Source: Sulfurovum sp. (GTDB lineage: Bacteria > Campylobacterota > Campylobacteria > Campylobacterales > Sulfurovaceae). Taken from it: 34,907 nt of DNA. The notes under the pieces are model-generated. The model was not told the origin of the DNA and did no database searches. It saw only the letters and a program-made list of their open reading frames with translations. Location of the stretch: contig DYNJ01000006.1 of assembly GCA_020721085.1 (NCBI GenBank), forward strand, positions 1 through 34,907, written 5' to 3'. The position numbers were made by a program, and so were the translations under genes. Positions 8,348 through 17,621 of this stretch are shown here, one piece after another (positions within the stretch are counted from its first letter, which is position 1; the number at the start of each line of letters is the position of its first letter).

Positions 8348-10233
8348 AGAGGACTCCGAGTCATTCTCAGCATCGCCAAGGAGAGCAGCGAAATGCCGAT
8401 AAGAATATAGAGCGCATAATAACGCACTTTGCCGTTCTGAAGTGTTCCAAACGCATCTGCCGCGCCTCTATAACCCAAAAGCATCAGGTTGATAGTACCA
8501 TCGACAAAGAGAGTATCGAAACGATCAAAAAGTATGCTCAGGTAGCGCAGCGGCACAACAACAAGAGCGTTATATATCTCATCGATATAGAATTTATTGA
8601 TGGCCAATGCTCTCCATGGAGTATCCGCTTTAGGTTCTGATGCGCCTTTGCCAAAACGAAGATATGCGAGCATCATACCAGCAAGAGCTACAGCGACACT
8701 CAGTCCGCCCAGCAGATATTCCGTACTGTGATCCACATGATGCACACGGTCACCGAGATGGATAAAAGTACCGAAAAGATTGCTTCCGCCATACGCTTCA
8801 TTGGCTCCCAAAAATCCTGTCAAAGCGCTGCCAGTTGCCAAAACTGCCAACGGCCATTTCATCGACATTCCGACCTCCGTAGTACGGTGCGCTGTTTTGG
8901 CAGGTGTGATGAAGACGATCAAAAACAGTCGGAACATATAATAGGCGGTCAAAAAGGCGGTCAGCACTCCTATTGCCCATATATATATATGTCCTCCGGC
9001 AAAGGCGTGTACCAAAATAGCATCTTTCGAGAAAAATCCGGCAAAAGGCGGGATCCCGGAGATCGCCAATGTGGCGACGAGCATCGTAGCGAAGATCAAA
9101 GGCAATCTGGTCTTGAGTCCGCCCATTTTGAAGATATCTTGCTCGTGGTGAAGTGCGATGATAACCGCCCCCGCACCCATGAAAAGGAGCGCTTTGAAAA
9201 ACGCGTGAGTAAAAACATGAAAGATACCCGCACTGTAAGCGCCAAGTCCGACGGCTACAAACATATACCCAAGCTGTGACATCGTAGAATATGCAAGTAT
9301 CTTTTTGATATCGCTTTGCATACAGGCGATGATCGCCGCAAAAAGTGCTGATGCTATACCGATAGTGGCGATGAAAAGCCCCACGGATGGGATCAGCTCA
9401 TACAAAAAGTCAAACCGTGCCACCATATATACACCTGCCGTAACCATAGTCGCGGCATGAATGAGCGCCGAGACGGGCGTAGGACCCGCCATCGCATCCG
9501 GCAGCCAGACATACAGCGGTATCTGCGCTGATTTCCCCATAGCGCCCACAAAAAGCAGTATTCCGATCGGCGCGAGCAAACCAGGGTCAACCAGACTGAT
9601 ATGCGCACGAATCGCATCAAAGCCAAATCCTTTATCCCCTATCGCCAAAAAAAGCAGAGCCAGACCTATCACAAAACCGAAATCTCCTATGCGGTTGACA
9701 ATGAAGGCTTTGTTTGCCGCGGTAATATTGCCGCTTTCCTGATGATAAAAACCGATCAGCAAATAAGAGGCAAGCCCCACCAGCTCCCAGCCGATAAACA
9801 TAATGATAGGATTTTGAGCCAATACCAAAAGCAGCATTGCTCCCAAGAAGAAGTTAAAATAGGCAAAAAACTTCCCATAACCTATATCGTCTCGCATATA
9901 TCCGGAGGCATAGATGTGGATAAGGGTGCCTATCAACGACACGAATGAGATCATCACGGCACTTAGACGATCGGCCATCAGGCTGAATGCGATCTGGAAC
10001 TCTCCTATATGCAGCCACTCGAAAAGCGTAGAATGGATGACAAATGTCGTATCGTTTGAGAGCATCTGCACTCCCAAGATCAGAGAAAACAGCGTCACCG
10101 CAACGGGTGTAGCGATACCGATGAAGCTATAAATCCGTTCATCTCGCAAGGAGGTGAAAAGATACGCCATCCCCATGATTGCCGCTGAAGCAAAAGGGAG
10201 TATAACGATTAAGAGCAATAGTGTCTGATTCAC
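8344..10233 (-). CDS. nuoL: NADH-quinone oxidoreductase subunit L (antiporter-like, long C-terminal helix)
   Basis: A 629-residue distal proton-channel subunit of complex I. IMFIGWELVGLASYLLIGFY carries the fifth-helix glutamate, then come IPLYVWLPDAMAGPTPVSAL and HAATMVTAGVYMVAR, the standard signatures. The C-terminal part contains the region of the lateral amphipathic helix and a final TM segment that anchors it along NuoM and NuoN. The start is GTG, overlapping the nuoK stop by four bases (GTGA), with AGGAG eight bases upstream. Confidence 0.96.
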   Translation of the reverse strand: MNQTLLLLIVILPFASAAIMGMAYLFTSLRDERIYSFIGIATPVAVTLFSLILGVQMLSNDTTFVIHSTLFEWLHIGEFQIAFSLMADRLSAVMISFVSLIGTLIHIYASGYMRDDIGYGKFFAYFNFFLGAMLLLVLAQNPIIMFIGWELVGLASYLLIGFYHQESGNITAANKAFIVNRIGDFGFVIGLALLFLAIGDKGFGFDAIRAHISLVDPGLLAPIGILLFVGAMGKSAQIPLYVWLPDAMAGPTPVSALIHAATMVTAGVYMVARFDFLYELIPSVGLFIATIGIASALFAAIIACMQSDIKKILAYSTMSQLGYMFVAVGLGAYSAGIFHVFTHAFFKALLFMGAGAVIIALHHEQDIFKMGGLKTRLPLIFATMLVATLAISGIPPFAGFFSKDAILVHAFAGGHIYIWAIGVLTAFLTAYYMFRLFLIVFITPAKTAHRTTEVGMSMKWPLAVLATGSALTGFLGANEAYGGSNLFGTFIHLGDRVHHVDHSTEYLLGGLSVAVALAGMMLAYLRFGKGASEPKADTPWRALAINKFYIDEIYNALVVVPLRYLSILFDRFDTLFVDGTINLMLLGYRGAADAFGTLQNGKVRYYALYILIGISLLSLAMLRMTRSPL

Positions 10234-10538
10234 GGGTTTTGCTCCTGCGAAAGATTGGTAAAGAAGTCGGCATCGATGGTACGATTGGTTCTGAAAAGCG
10301 TGATGATCATCGACAAAAACACAGCCGCCTCCGAAGCGATGACAGCAATGAGCAACAGCGCCATTACTGTCCCGCCATGATCATTTTGGGCTCGCGCGAA
10401 AGTAGCCAGCATTAGATTGATCGCGTTAAGCATGAGTTCGATCGACATATAGATGACAAAAAGATTGCGTCTGCTGACCGCACCAACCAAGCCGATACAA
10501 AAAAGCAAGGCAGCAAGGGCCAAATAATACTCAGGCAT
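10230..10538 (-). CDS. nuoK: NADH-quinone oxidoreductase subunit K
   Basis: A 102-residue subunit with three membrane helices (related to MrpC) that helps carry protons in the complex I membrane arm. The conserved glutamates lie in MSIELMLNAINLMLATF (second helix) and IAVIASEAAVFLSM (third helix). Two adjacent ATG codons at 10541 and 10538 follow a strong AGGAGGGG; the second has the more usual eight-base spacing and matches the family start (MPEYYL), so it is preferred. The start overlaps the end of nuoJ by eight bases. A longer frame reaching to 10682 is not real, because it overlaps nuoJ. Confidence 0.93.
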   Translation of the reverse strand: MPEYYLALAALLFCIGLVGAVSRRNLFVIYMSIELMLNAINLMLATFARAQNDHGGTVMALLLIAVIASEAAVFLSMIITLFRTNRTIDADFFTNLSQEQNP

Positions 10539-11040
10539 CATGATCCCCTCCTCTTCGTGAGATGATAATAGCCGCAAGCATTGCGACAAGCAACAAGATA
10601 GAGACCAGTTCGAAAGGCAAGACCCAGTCTGAAAAAAGTGTAGCTCCGACACCGCGAACTGTACCAAACTCTGCCGGCACATCTTTGAAAGAGATCGGCA
10701 TCTTTCCTGCTGTATTGATCAGCAACACAAAAAACGGCAACACCAATAGACTGACTCCTGCCAACCACCTTCTCATATTGGGCTCATCGGGTGTGTAGCG
10801 CTGATGGATATTGACAGATACAATCACCAGCAATGCGAGCGTGATCACCGCACCTACCGCTACCAATATCTGCGCAAGAAAAAGAAAACTTTGATTCAAA
10901 AGCGCGAATATCCCTGACAGCGCTATCATGGCCAGCATAAAGTTCGCCGACGCAAAGACACTGTGACGGCTTGTGATCATCCCCAAGCTGCCGCCGACTA
11001 AAAAGAGTGTCAGTATCCAAAATATACCCTGCTCAATCAT
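10531..11040 (-). CDS. nuoJ: NADH-quinone oxidoreductase subunit J
   Basis: A 169-residue membrane subunit with five predicted helices. It begins MIEQGIFWILTLFLVGG and contains FLAQILVAVGAVITLALLVI, which corresponds to the conserved third helix whose conformational change couples quinone chemistry to pumping in known structures. The ATG at 11040 overlaps the nuoI stop by eight bases (ATGATTGA), with GGGAGA six bases upstream. An upstream in-frame ATG would extend deep into nuoI and is rejected. The C-terminus is hydrophilic and rich in R, G and D. Confidence 0.93.
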   Translation of the reverse strand: MIEQGIFWILTLFLVGGSLGMITSRHSVFASANFMLAMIALSGIFALLNQSFLFLAQILVAVGAVITLALLVIVSVNIHQRYTPDEPNMRRWLAGVSLLVLPFFVLLINTAGKMPISFKDVPAEFGTVRGVGATLFSDWVLPFELVSILLLVAMLAAIIISRRGGDHDA

Positions 11041-11572
11041 CTTGCTTCTCCCCTGCATTGTGACAGCGCGAGAAGGTATCGCCAAAACTGCCTGTCTGAG
11101 CCAAAAGCTGCTCTTTTTCCATTACAAAATCTTCCCGTTTGCTGCCGATCACAGAAAATATACCCGTATCCATTCGGATAGCATCGCAGGGGCATGCTTC
11201 GACGCAATAACCGCAAAATACACACTCAAGCAGATCTATCGCAAATCGTTCGGGCATCTTTTCATCAATACCGTCTGTACGCTCGACGGCTTCGATAAAG
11301 ATACAGCTAGACGGACATGCCGTCGCGCACATGAAACAGGCTACACAGCGCACTGAGCCGTCTTCTCTGTGTGTCAGACGATGAAGTCCGCGATATCGTT
11401 CGCTTATGTCTCTCGGCTGCTCTTCGGGATACTCAAGCACATCCACTGATTTGATATCGTTGACATTTTTGAAAAGGTGCTTTGCAGTGATCTTGAGACC
11501 CTCTATGATCGCAGGGATATAGAGTCTATCCTTAAAGGCTGTACCGTATCGTTTGACTACTTTGATCTTCAT
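11033..11572 (-). CDS. nuoI: NADH-quinone oxidoreductase subunit I (two [4Fe-4S] clusters)
   Basis: A 179-residue peripheral-arm ferredoxin-like subunit holding clusters N6a and N6b. Two CxxCxxCxxxCP motifs are visible (CVACFMCATACP and CVFCGYCVEACP). An N-terminal amphipathic helix region (LYIPAIIEGLKITAKHLF) is in keeping with docking onto NuoH. The ATG at 11572 overlaps the nuoH stop by four bases (ATGA). A longer frame to 11644 lies within nuoH and is rejected. The C-terminal roughly 35 residues after the second cluster form a charged tail. Confidence 0.95.
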   Translation of the reverse strand: MKIKVVKRYGTAFKDRLYIPAIIEGLKITAKHLFKNVNDIKSVDVLEYPEEQPRDISERYRGLHRLTHREDGSVRCVACFMCATACPSSCIFIEAVERTDGIDEKMPERFAIDLLECVFCGYCVEACPCDAIRMDTGIFSVIGSKREDFVMEKEQLLAQTGSFGDTFSRCHNAGEKQDD

Positions 11573-12864
11573 AAGCCGACCCCCACGATCACGATAGCAG
11601 TGACAAAGATGTTCAACAAAGAAAGAGGGAGCAGATAGTGCCATCCCAGCGTCTGAACTTGATCAAAACGAAAACGAGGCAGCGTCCATCTTACGACGAT
11701 AAAAAAGATATTAAAACACATAAGTTTGAAGACAAAAACAGCTATCTGAAGCAGTATGACCGCGATCGCAGTACCTGTGCCCCCGCCTCCAAAGAACACA
11801 AAACAGCCCAATATCAGTTCCAGCACTACACCCATACCGATCAATGCGTATGTAAGTACTTTGGTCTCGAAATCTCGTCCGCCATCGGTCGAGACAGTCG
11901 TTCTGACCGAATTGTTACGACGCATCCACCGGATTATTACAAAAAGAAAAAGAGGCAACACTGCCATAAGTGCAAGTGCGACTATGCCAAAATGAATGTT
12001 TAACATCTCGGTAGAGAGCCAGGGGAGCTGATAGCCGCCCAAAAACATCGTGATGACGACGGCTGAAGCGCTGTTCATAGCGATATATTCGCCCATAAAA
12101 TAGAGGGCAAATTTCATCGCAGAAAACTCTGTCATATGCCCCGATATGATCTCGCTTTCACCTTCGACTACATTGAAAGGGGCGCGGTTGGTCTCAGCAA
12201 AGATGGCGACTACAAAAATGATAAAAGCAAGAGGCTGCACCAATATGCCCCACGCAGGCACCACTCCCAAGACAGTACCGCTTTGCCAGCGCACCATCTC
12301 GTTGAAGTCTATAGTATTATAGGTGAGCATCATCGAAACTACCGCCAACCCCAGCGGAAGCTCATAGCTAAGTCCCATCGAGCCGGCACGCTGCGTACCT
12401 AGGAGCGAATATTTGTTGTGGCTGAGCCATCCTCCGAAAAAAATGCCGATCATCCCAAGTGCACCGATAGCAAGATACCACAATACCCCATAATCAACCG
12501 GCAATGGCTGAATGCGCAGACTCTCTCCGCCAAACTGCACCGTATCGGCAAAAGGTATGACCATAAAAGCAAGCAAAGCCGCAGAGAAGGTAATGGCTGG
12601 AGCGATGATGTATAGCCAGCGGCCTGTTTTGATATGCCCCGGATAATACTCCTCTTTAAAAACCAGTTTGATAACATCGGCGAAGGATTGGACCACACCG
12701 CCTAAACGAAAACCCAAGATATTGGTACGGTTGGGGCCGACACGATCTTGTATCAGCCCTGCGATGCGCCGTTCCAGCCAAACCAGTACAGGGATCATCA
12801 TAAGTGCCAGCAGCGCACCAAGCACGATGGAACCAAGTGTTACAATCAGTGCGGCCGTACTCAT
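11569..12864 (-). CDS. nuoH: NADH-quinone oxidoreductase subunit H, with an extra membrane segment
   Basis: A 431-residue quinone-site subunit linking the hydrophilic and membrane arms. Conserved parts are LERRIAGLIQDRVGPNR at 30-46, the TM5-6 acidic loop FAETNRAPFNVVEGESEI (about 222-239), and EFSAMKFALYFMGEY (246-260). The final helix region is FKLMCFNIFFIVVRWTLPRFR (about 379-398). The protein is roughly 90 residues longer than the usual 325-350. The extra material lies at about 285-375, between the normal penultimate loop and the last helix, and contains two hydrophobic stretches joined by a charged loop (RRNNSVRTTVSTDGGRDFE). The start overlaps the nuoG stop by four bases. Confidence 0.93.
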   Translation of the reverse strand: MSTAALIVTLGSIVLGALLALMMIPVLVWLERRIAGLIQDRVGPNRTNILGFRLGGVVQSFADVIKLVFKEEYYPGHIKTGRWLYIIAPAITFSAALLAFMVIPFADTVQFGGESLRIQPLPVDYGVLWYLAIGALGMIGIFFGGWLSHNKYSLLGTQRAGSMGLSYELPLGLAVVSMMLTYNTIDFNEMVRWQSGTVLGVVPAWGILVQPLAFIIFVVAIFAETNRAPFNVVEGESEIISGHMTEFSAMKFALYFMGEYIAMNSASAVVITMFLGGYQLPWLSTEMLNIHFGIVALALMAVLPLFLFVIIRWMRRNNSVRTTVSTDGGRDFETKVLTYALIGMGVVLELILGCFVFFGGGGTGTAIAVILLQIAVFVFKLMCFNIFFIVVRWTLPRFRFDQVQTLGWHYLLPLSLLNIFVTAIVIVGVGL

Positions 12865-14237
12865 AGTTCTCCCTCTATCATATCGACCAATCTGATCAGA
12901 TCAGGCGCTTCGCCCTCTACCGCCTTTTCACAATGCTGTGTCATCCCATGAATATTTGTGAGACTGCCGCTGCTCTCCGAAAATAAGGATATCGGCAGAA
13001 GAATATCGGCTTTGTGTCCTTGGTGGGTGGCAAAGATGATCTTCAAGCGGCTATCAACGGTTTTGGAAGACGGATGATTGAAGCTGATAAGCAAGTCGAC
13101 AGAACCTTCAGGAAGCCTATGCTCGATCTCTGTACGGTTGATATATTCTATATTTGCCGCCCGCCACGGTTTCTTGAGCCATGTATCTCCGAAACTTTCA
13201 TCATAGTAGCAATCGCTAGGACACAAAACTGTCGCTCCGATACCAGACGCAAATACAATGATCCGCTCAATCTCTTCATTATACAGGTTGGCATCAATCA
13301 AAATTGTGATATTTTGAGCCTCCAAGATCGCTGTTTTGACTGCCTCAAGCGCTTCTTGCTCTGTACAAGAGTCTCCGCCAAGCTCAAACTCTTTTTGGCG
13401 GTTCTCTTGAAGCGCTTTGTAGCTTAGCCGCCCGGCATCACAGATAAAATGACCGTTGACGGCATCATTGCGGCGCGGACGGAAACGATAGATAGTGTCT
13501 TCTTTGTATTTTGCCTTGTTGTGGTCGATGAAGATATTGCATCCCATCGCACAGCCGTGGCACACTGAAGGGGTTGATTTGAGAAACCAGACACGCTGAT
13601 GGAAGCGAAAATCTTTGCTGGTCAAGGCGCCTACAGGACAGAGATCGACTACATTCATAGCATAAGGGTTTTCGAGTTTGCGCCCTGGCATGGTACTCAC
13701 CCGCGCATGGTCACCGCGCCCGATGATGCCCAGCTCGTGGGTCTTGGTCACATCGGCAGTAAATCTGGTGCAGCGCGCGCAAAGTACGCATCGCTCCTGA
13801 TCGAGCATAACATTGCTGCCTAGATCTACATGCTTTTTACCGTGTATTTTTTGTCTCATATCGATATGCGAATCATAAAGACCGTAGTCCATATAGAAAT
13901 CTTGCAGTTTACACTCGCCAGCCTGATCACAGACGGGGCAATCGACGGGATGGTTGATCAGCTCAAGCTCCAAAATACGCTGCCGTACACCATTGATATT
14001 CTCACCTTTGGTACGCACGCCCATACCCTCTTTGACGATCGTATCGCAGGCTATCTGAGGACGCTTTTGACCCTCTATCTCCACCATACACATACGGCAG
14101 TTGCCATCTGCACCAAGAGCTTCATGGTAGCAAAAATAAGGTATCTTGATACCGTTTTGGATCAATACTTCGATGAGCAGGCTGCCCTCTTCTACGCGAT
14201 AATCCTGCGCATCAACCGTTATAGTCACCTGACTCAT
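12861..14237 (-). CDS. nuoG: NADH-quinone oxidoreductase subunit G, compact form
   Basis: A 458-residue NuoG, about half the usual 700-900. The N-terminus keeps the full electron-wire set: [2Fe-2S] N1b ligands C36, C47, C50, C64; His-ligated N5-type motif H96, C100, C103, C109; [4Fe-4S] C150, C153, C156, C200; and an N7-type set C226, C229, C233, C266. After residue 270 only a remnant of the molybdopterin-oxidoreductase-like domain remains, ending in a short conserved-looking ADILLPISLFSESSGSLTN segment. Frames before and after are intact and both junctions are four-base overlaps, so this is a real compact protein rather than a frameshift. It carries electrons from NuoF to NuoI. Confidence 0.92.
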   Translation of the reverse strand: MSQVTITVDAQDYRVEEGSLLIEVLIQNGIKIPYFCYHEALGADGNCRMCMVEIEGQKRPQIACDTIVKEGMGVRTKGENINGVRQRILELELINHPVDCPVCDQAGECKLQDFYMDYGLYDSHIDMRQKIHGKKHVDLGSNVMLDQERCVLCARCTRFTADVTKTHELGIIGRGDHARVSTMPGRKLENPYAMNVVDLCPVGALTSKDFRFHQRVWFLKSTPSVCHGCAMGCNIFIDHNKAKYKEDTIYRFRPRRNDAVNGHFICDAGRLSYKALQENRQKEFELGGDSCTEQEALEAVKTAILEAQNITILIDANLYNEEIERIIVFASGIGATVLCPSDCYYDESFGDTWLKKPWRAANIEYINRTEIEHRLPEGSVDLLISFNHPSSKTVDSRLKIIFATHQGHKADILLPISLFSESSGSLTNIHGMTQHCEKAVEGEAPDLIRLVDMIEGEL

Positions 14238-15490
14238 AAATCCTTCCTTAATTTTGCTTCAAATTCGTCTCTGAATTTGCTGATAAACGAATCTATCACC
14301 ATAGAAACAGCCGGAGCAAAGACGCAAATAGTCTGACCGTTCATGGTGCGGGAGAGTTGTAAAAGTCTATCTATATCAGTGCTTGAGGCAGTTCCCTCCA
14401 AGATGTTATGCACTATAATATCGCTCCATCCTGTTCCTTCACGGCACGGCGTACACTGTCCGCACGATTCATGGCGATAAAATTCAAGCAGATTTTTGAG
14501 CGCTTCGACCATATCTGTATCTTCATCCATCACTATCATCCCGCCGGTTCCCAATGCCGAACGCATCGATTGAAGCGTCTCATAATCCAGTGTTGCACCA
14601 GCGGCCTCTTCGGCTGTCAAGACCGCTGTTGACGCACCGCCAGGGATCACCGCCTTGAGCTTTTTGCCACCCTTGATACCGCCGCCGAAACGGTTGATGT
14701 ACTCCATCATAGAGACGCCGAATTCCGCCTCATAGACACCGGGGCGCTCTACATGACCGCTTATGGCAAAAAGCAGTGTGCCCGGGCTTTTTGCAGTTCC
14801 AAATGCGCGATAAGCCATCGGTCCGTCATAGACGATAAAAGGGACAGACGCGATGGTTTCTACATTGTTTACCAATGTCGGATTGCCAAAATACCATTCA
14901 CACTCTTTTTGTTTGGGCTTGAGGCGCGGATGACCGCGTTTGCCCTCCATAGACTCCAAAAGCGCTGATTTTTCACCGCAGATATACGCTCCGGCTCCAC
15001 GATGGATAGTGATATCCAATGCAAAATCAGACCCATCCGCAGACGCACCAAGATAACCGGCTCTATACGCTTCATCGATAGCAGTCTGCAATATTTGCTG
15101 AAACGGTGCATACTCACCGCGGATATAGATATATGCATGATGGGCATTGATGGCGTAGCAGGTGAGGATGATTCCTTCGATCAGCAGATGCGGGTCTTTG
15201 ACGATGATCTGGCGGTCTTTGAAGGTTCCTGGCTCGCTCTCATCGCAGTTGACGACCAGATAAGAGGGACGGCTGTCGTTTAGAGGCATCAGGCTCCACT
15301 TGTCTCCGGCAGGCGCACCGCCTCCTCCTTTACCGCGCAAACCGCTCTCATGAATCATAGTGATGATCTCATCAGAACTCAGCGCAAACGCCCAATGCAG
15401 CTTCTCATAAGCGCCGTGATTTCTGGCAACCTCGATCGTATGGATCTGCGGGATATCGAAACGGCGGCTTACAATGCGTGCGTCTCTCAT
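14234..15490 (-). CDS. nuoF: NADH-quinone oxidoreductase subunit F (NADH/FMN site)
   Basis: A 418-residue flavoprotein of the NADH-oxidising module. It has the glycine-rich FMN/NADH loop GLRGKGGGGAPAGDKW (about 51-66), NCDESEPGTFKDR, the GAGAYICGEKSALLESMEG segment, and [4Fe-4S] N3 ligands in SCGQCTPC followed by a distant cysteine in TICVFAP. Together these indicate NADH as electron donor. One oddity is that the loop reads GGGGAPAG where most NuoF proteins have GGAGFPTG, so a usually conserved phenylalanine is alanine. The ATG overlaps the nuoE stop by four bases. Well-studied Campylobacter and Helicobacter complexes lack NuoE and NuoF. Confidence 0.96.
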   Translation of the reverse strand: MRDARIVSRRFDIPQIHTIEVARNHGAYEKLHWAFALSSDEIITMIHESGLRGKGGGGAPAGDKWSLMPLNDSRPSYLVVNCDESEPGTFKDRQIIVKDPHLLIEGIILTCYAINAHHAYIYIRGEYAPFQQILQTAIDEAYRAGYLGASADGSDFALDITIHRGAGAYICGEKSALLESMEGKRGHPRLKPKQKECEWYFGNPTLVNNVETIASVPFIVYDGPMAYRAFGTAKSPGTLLFAISGHVERPGVYEAEFGVSMMEYINRFGGGIKGGKKLKAVIPGGASTAVLTAEEAAGATLDYETLQSMRSALGTGGMIVMDEDTDMVEALKNLLEFYRHESCGQCTPCREGTGWSDIIVHNILEGTASSTDIDRLLQLSRTMNGQTICVFAPAVSMVIDSFISKFRDEFEAKLRKDL

Positions 15491-15960
15491 TCGAGCGCCT
15501 CCAATATCTCATCTATTTTTTGCGGTGTGAGATTTTCATGATACTCTTCATTTATCTGCATCACCGGCGCACTGCCGCATGAACCCAAACATTCCACTTG
15601 AGAAATAGTAAAACGCCCATCTGCCGTAGTCTCTCCTGCCTTGATACCAAGTTTGGCCTGGAGGCGCTCCAGTATCTCGCCCTTTCCGCACAGCGCACAC
15701 GAAAGCGTCTTGCAAAGCTGAATATGATAGGTGCCTACAGGCTCCAGATGAAACATCGTATAAAAAGTAGCGATACGATAGAGTTCCATGCTCGGCAAAT
15801 CACAATACGGAGCGATACAATCGATAGCATCGAGCGTGATCACCCCTTCTTGCTCCTGAACCATCCATAGCAATGGCAATGCCAAAGCATGAGCAGACGG
15901 ATAGCGGCCTTTAAGCTCTTCGATCTGCTCAAGATGTTTTGGCGTCAAAACAAAACTCAT
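15487..15960 (-). CDS. nuoE: NADH-quinone oxidoreductase subunit E ([2Fe-2S])
   Basis: A 157-residue thioredoxin-like ferredoxin subunit that pairs with NuoF. The N1a ligands C83 and C88 (CKTLSC) and C124 and C128 (CLGSC) are all present, followed by the typical GSAPVMQINEEYHENLT. The N-terminal helical bundle contains IATFYTMFHLEPVG. The length is normal. The start overlaps the nuoCD stop by four bases (ATGA). A HoxE/HydC subunit of a hydrogenase is unlikely given the surrounding complete nuo set. Confidence 0.95.
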   Translation of the reverse strand: MSFVLTPKHLEQIEELKGRYPSAHALALPLLWMVQEQEGVITLDAIDCIAPYCDLPSMELYRIATFYTMFHLEPVGTYHIQLCKTLSCALCGKGEILERLQAKLGIKAGETTADGRFTISQVECLGSCGSAPVMQINEEYHENLTPQKIDEILEALE

Positions 15961-17621
15961 CTATCCATCTCCCCTGCAATAATATTGAGACTTCCCAGTG
16001 TCAAGATCGCATCGCCTACTTGAGAGTTTTCTATGATCTTGGGATAGGCTGCCATATGCAGAAAACTGGGAGGTCTGACTTTGACACGGTACGGCGTACC
16101 GCTGCCGTCAGAAACGATCGTAAAACCAAGCTCGCCGTTTGCAGCTTCGGTAGCGCCGTAAAATTCGCCTTTGGACACTTTGACACCTTCAAAAACCAGT
16201 TTAAACTGATTCATCACCCCTTCAATAGAACCATATACCGCTGATTTGGCAGGAAGCGTGATGCTGTGGTCTTTGATACTGATCTCACCGCCTGGTATTC
16301 GTTTGGCTGCCTGACGGATGATCTTGATACTCTCTTTGATCTCATCGAAGCGGACCATCAGACGGTCATATGTATCACCTACGGCGCCTACCACCATATC
16401 AAAATCAAAAGTATCATAATAGTAGTATGGAGTTGCGAAACGAAGGTCGTATGCCACACCGCTGGCACGGAGATTGGGTCCTGTAAAGCCCAGATCAAGC
16501 GCCCGCTCACCGCTCACCGCAGAAACATTTTGTGTTCGGTCTATGAAAATGCGGTTGTGTTCTATCATGTCAAGCGATTCGCCGACCCCTTTTTCGACGG
16601 AGCGAAGCACACTTTCAAGCTCCGCTTCCCACCCGTTATGAAAGTCATACGCCATACCGCCGATACGCATATAGGAGTTGGTCAGCCGCGCACCCGTAAG
16701 ACGGCTCAGGAAATCATACGCTTCGCCGCGCGGATTGAATAGATACCAATAGTTGGTTTGCGCGCCCATATCCAAAAGTCCTGCAGCCAGACAGACCAGG
16801 TGGTCTATCACTCGTGAAAGCTCGGCAAGTATAACACGGATAAAGATACCGCGATCGGGTATCGTGATACCCATCATATCTTCAACTGCCTTGGCAAAAC
16901 CGATATTGTTCATCAGTGGAGAGCAGTAGTTGAGCCGATCGGTGTAGGGAATGATTTGATTGTAGGTATGATTTTCACACGACTTTTCAAAACCGCGATG
17001 CAGATAGCCGATCTCACTGACTCCTGCCTTGATCTTTTCGCCGTCAAGCGCTACCATCGTTCTTAGAGTGCCGTGGCTGGCGGGGTGAGATGGACCTAGA
17101 TTGAGGATCATCAGATTGTCACGCTGCGCATCAAGACCTTTTTGCTCCAGCAAAGGCGCCATCTCATCCATCAGACTCTGTGCTTGGGTACAGTATTGGC
17201 CTTTGGTGATCTCATAATCCCGTCTCAGCGGATGACCGACAAACTCTTCATGGTTGAGGACGCGTTTGAGGTTTGGATGACCGCCAAAATAGATACCGAA
17301 CTGGTCGAACACCTCTCTTTCCAGCCAATCTGCAGCCTCAAAAATAGAGGTGATAGACGGGATACCTTCATCTATATCATCGACACTTACTTGTATGCTT
17401 ATAACCTTGTCAAAATCGCTGTGGCGCATATGATACATCACCATAAACCGAGCAGACTCTTTTTGGGAAAGTTCGATATAGTCGATACCCGCGATATCAA
17501 GCAGCAGAGTATAGCCATCCTCCTCTTTGAGCGCTTTGATGACCTGCATTAGATCGCTGCTCAAAACCTGATAAACCAGTGTCTGTCCCATATTTTTGAG
17601 TTGCGCCATAGACTCAAGCAT
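15957..17621 (-). CDS. nuoCD: NADH-quinone oxidoreductase, fused subunits C and D
   Basis: A 554-residue fusion. The first roughly 150 residues are the 30-kDa subunit (Nuo[20 protein letters not shown], then HPNLKRVL and [10 protein letters not shown]). The rest is the 49-kDa subunit (Nuo[44 protein letters not shown]), which forms the quinone pocket with NuoB. The C-terminus [12 protein letters not shown] is the standard end, carrying the conserved aspartate and arginine. ATG 17621 is chosen because it lies seven bases after AGGA and overlaps the nuoB stop by eight bases; the frame extends to 17705 but that part lies in nuoB. The fusion is known in enterobacteria and other lineages, whereas Campylobacter and Helicobacter have separate nuoC and nuoD. 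Confidence 0.95.
   Translation of the reverse strand: MLESMAQLKNMGQTLVYQVLSSDLMQVIKALKEEDGYTLLLDIAGIDYIELSQKESARFMVMYHMRHSDFDKVISIQVSVDDIDEGIPSITSIFEAADWLEREVFDQFGIYFGGHPNLKRVLNHEEFVGHPLRRDYEITKGQYCTQAQSLMDEMAPLLEQKGLDAQRDNLMILNLGPSHPASHGTLRTMVALDGEKIKAGVSEIGYLHRGFEKSCENHTYNQIIPYTDRLNYCSPLMNNIGFAKAVEDMMGITIPDRGIFIRVILAELSRVIDHLVCLAAGLLDMGAQTNYWYLFNPRGEAYDFLSRLTGARLTNSYMRIGGMAYDFHNGWEAELESVLRSVEKGVGESLDMIEHNRIFIDRTQNVSAVSGERALDLGFTGPNLRASGVAYDLRFATPYYYYDTFDFDMVVGAVGDTYDRLMVRFDEIKESIKIIRQAAKRIPGGEISIKDHSITLPAKSAVYGSIEGVMNQFKLVFEGVKVSKGEFYGATEAANGELGFTIVSDGSGTPYRVKVRPPSFLHMAAYPKIIENSQVGDAILTLGSLNIIAGEMDR

Noticed and set aside
5390-10233. Separate Mrp-type Na+/H+ antiporter for the NuoL/M/N-like genes
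   Set aside because: They form part of one overlapping series with all peripheral-arm subunits and have complex I lengths and motifs.
12861-14237. nuoG as a frameshifted pseudogene
   Set aside because: The downstream start overlaps its stop by four bases, the coding pattern is intact throughout, and all Fe-S ligands are kept.
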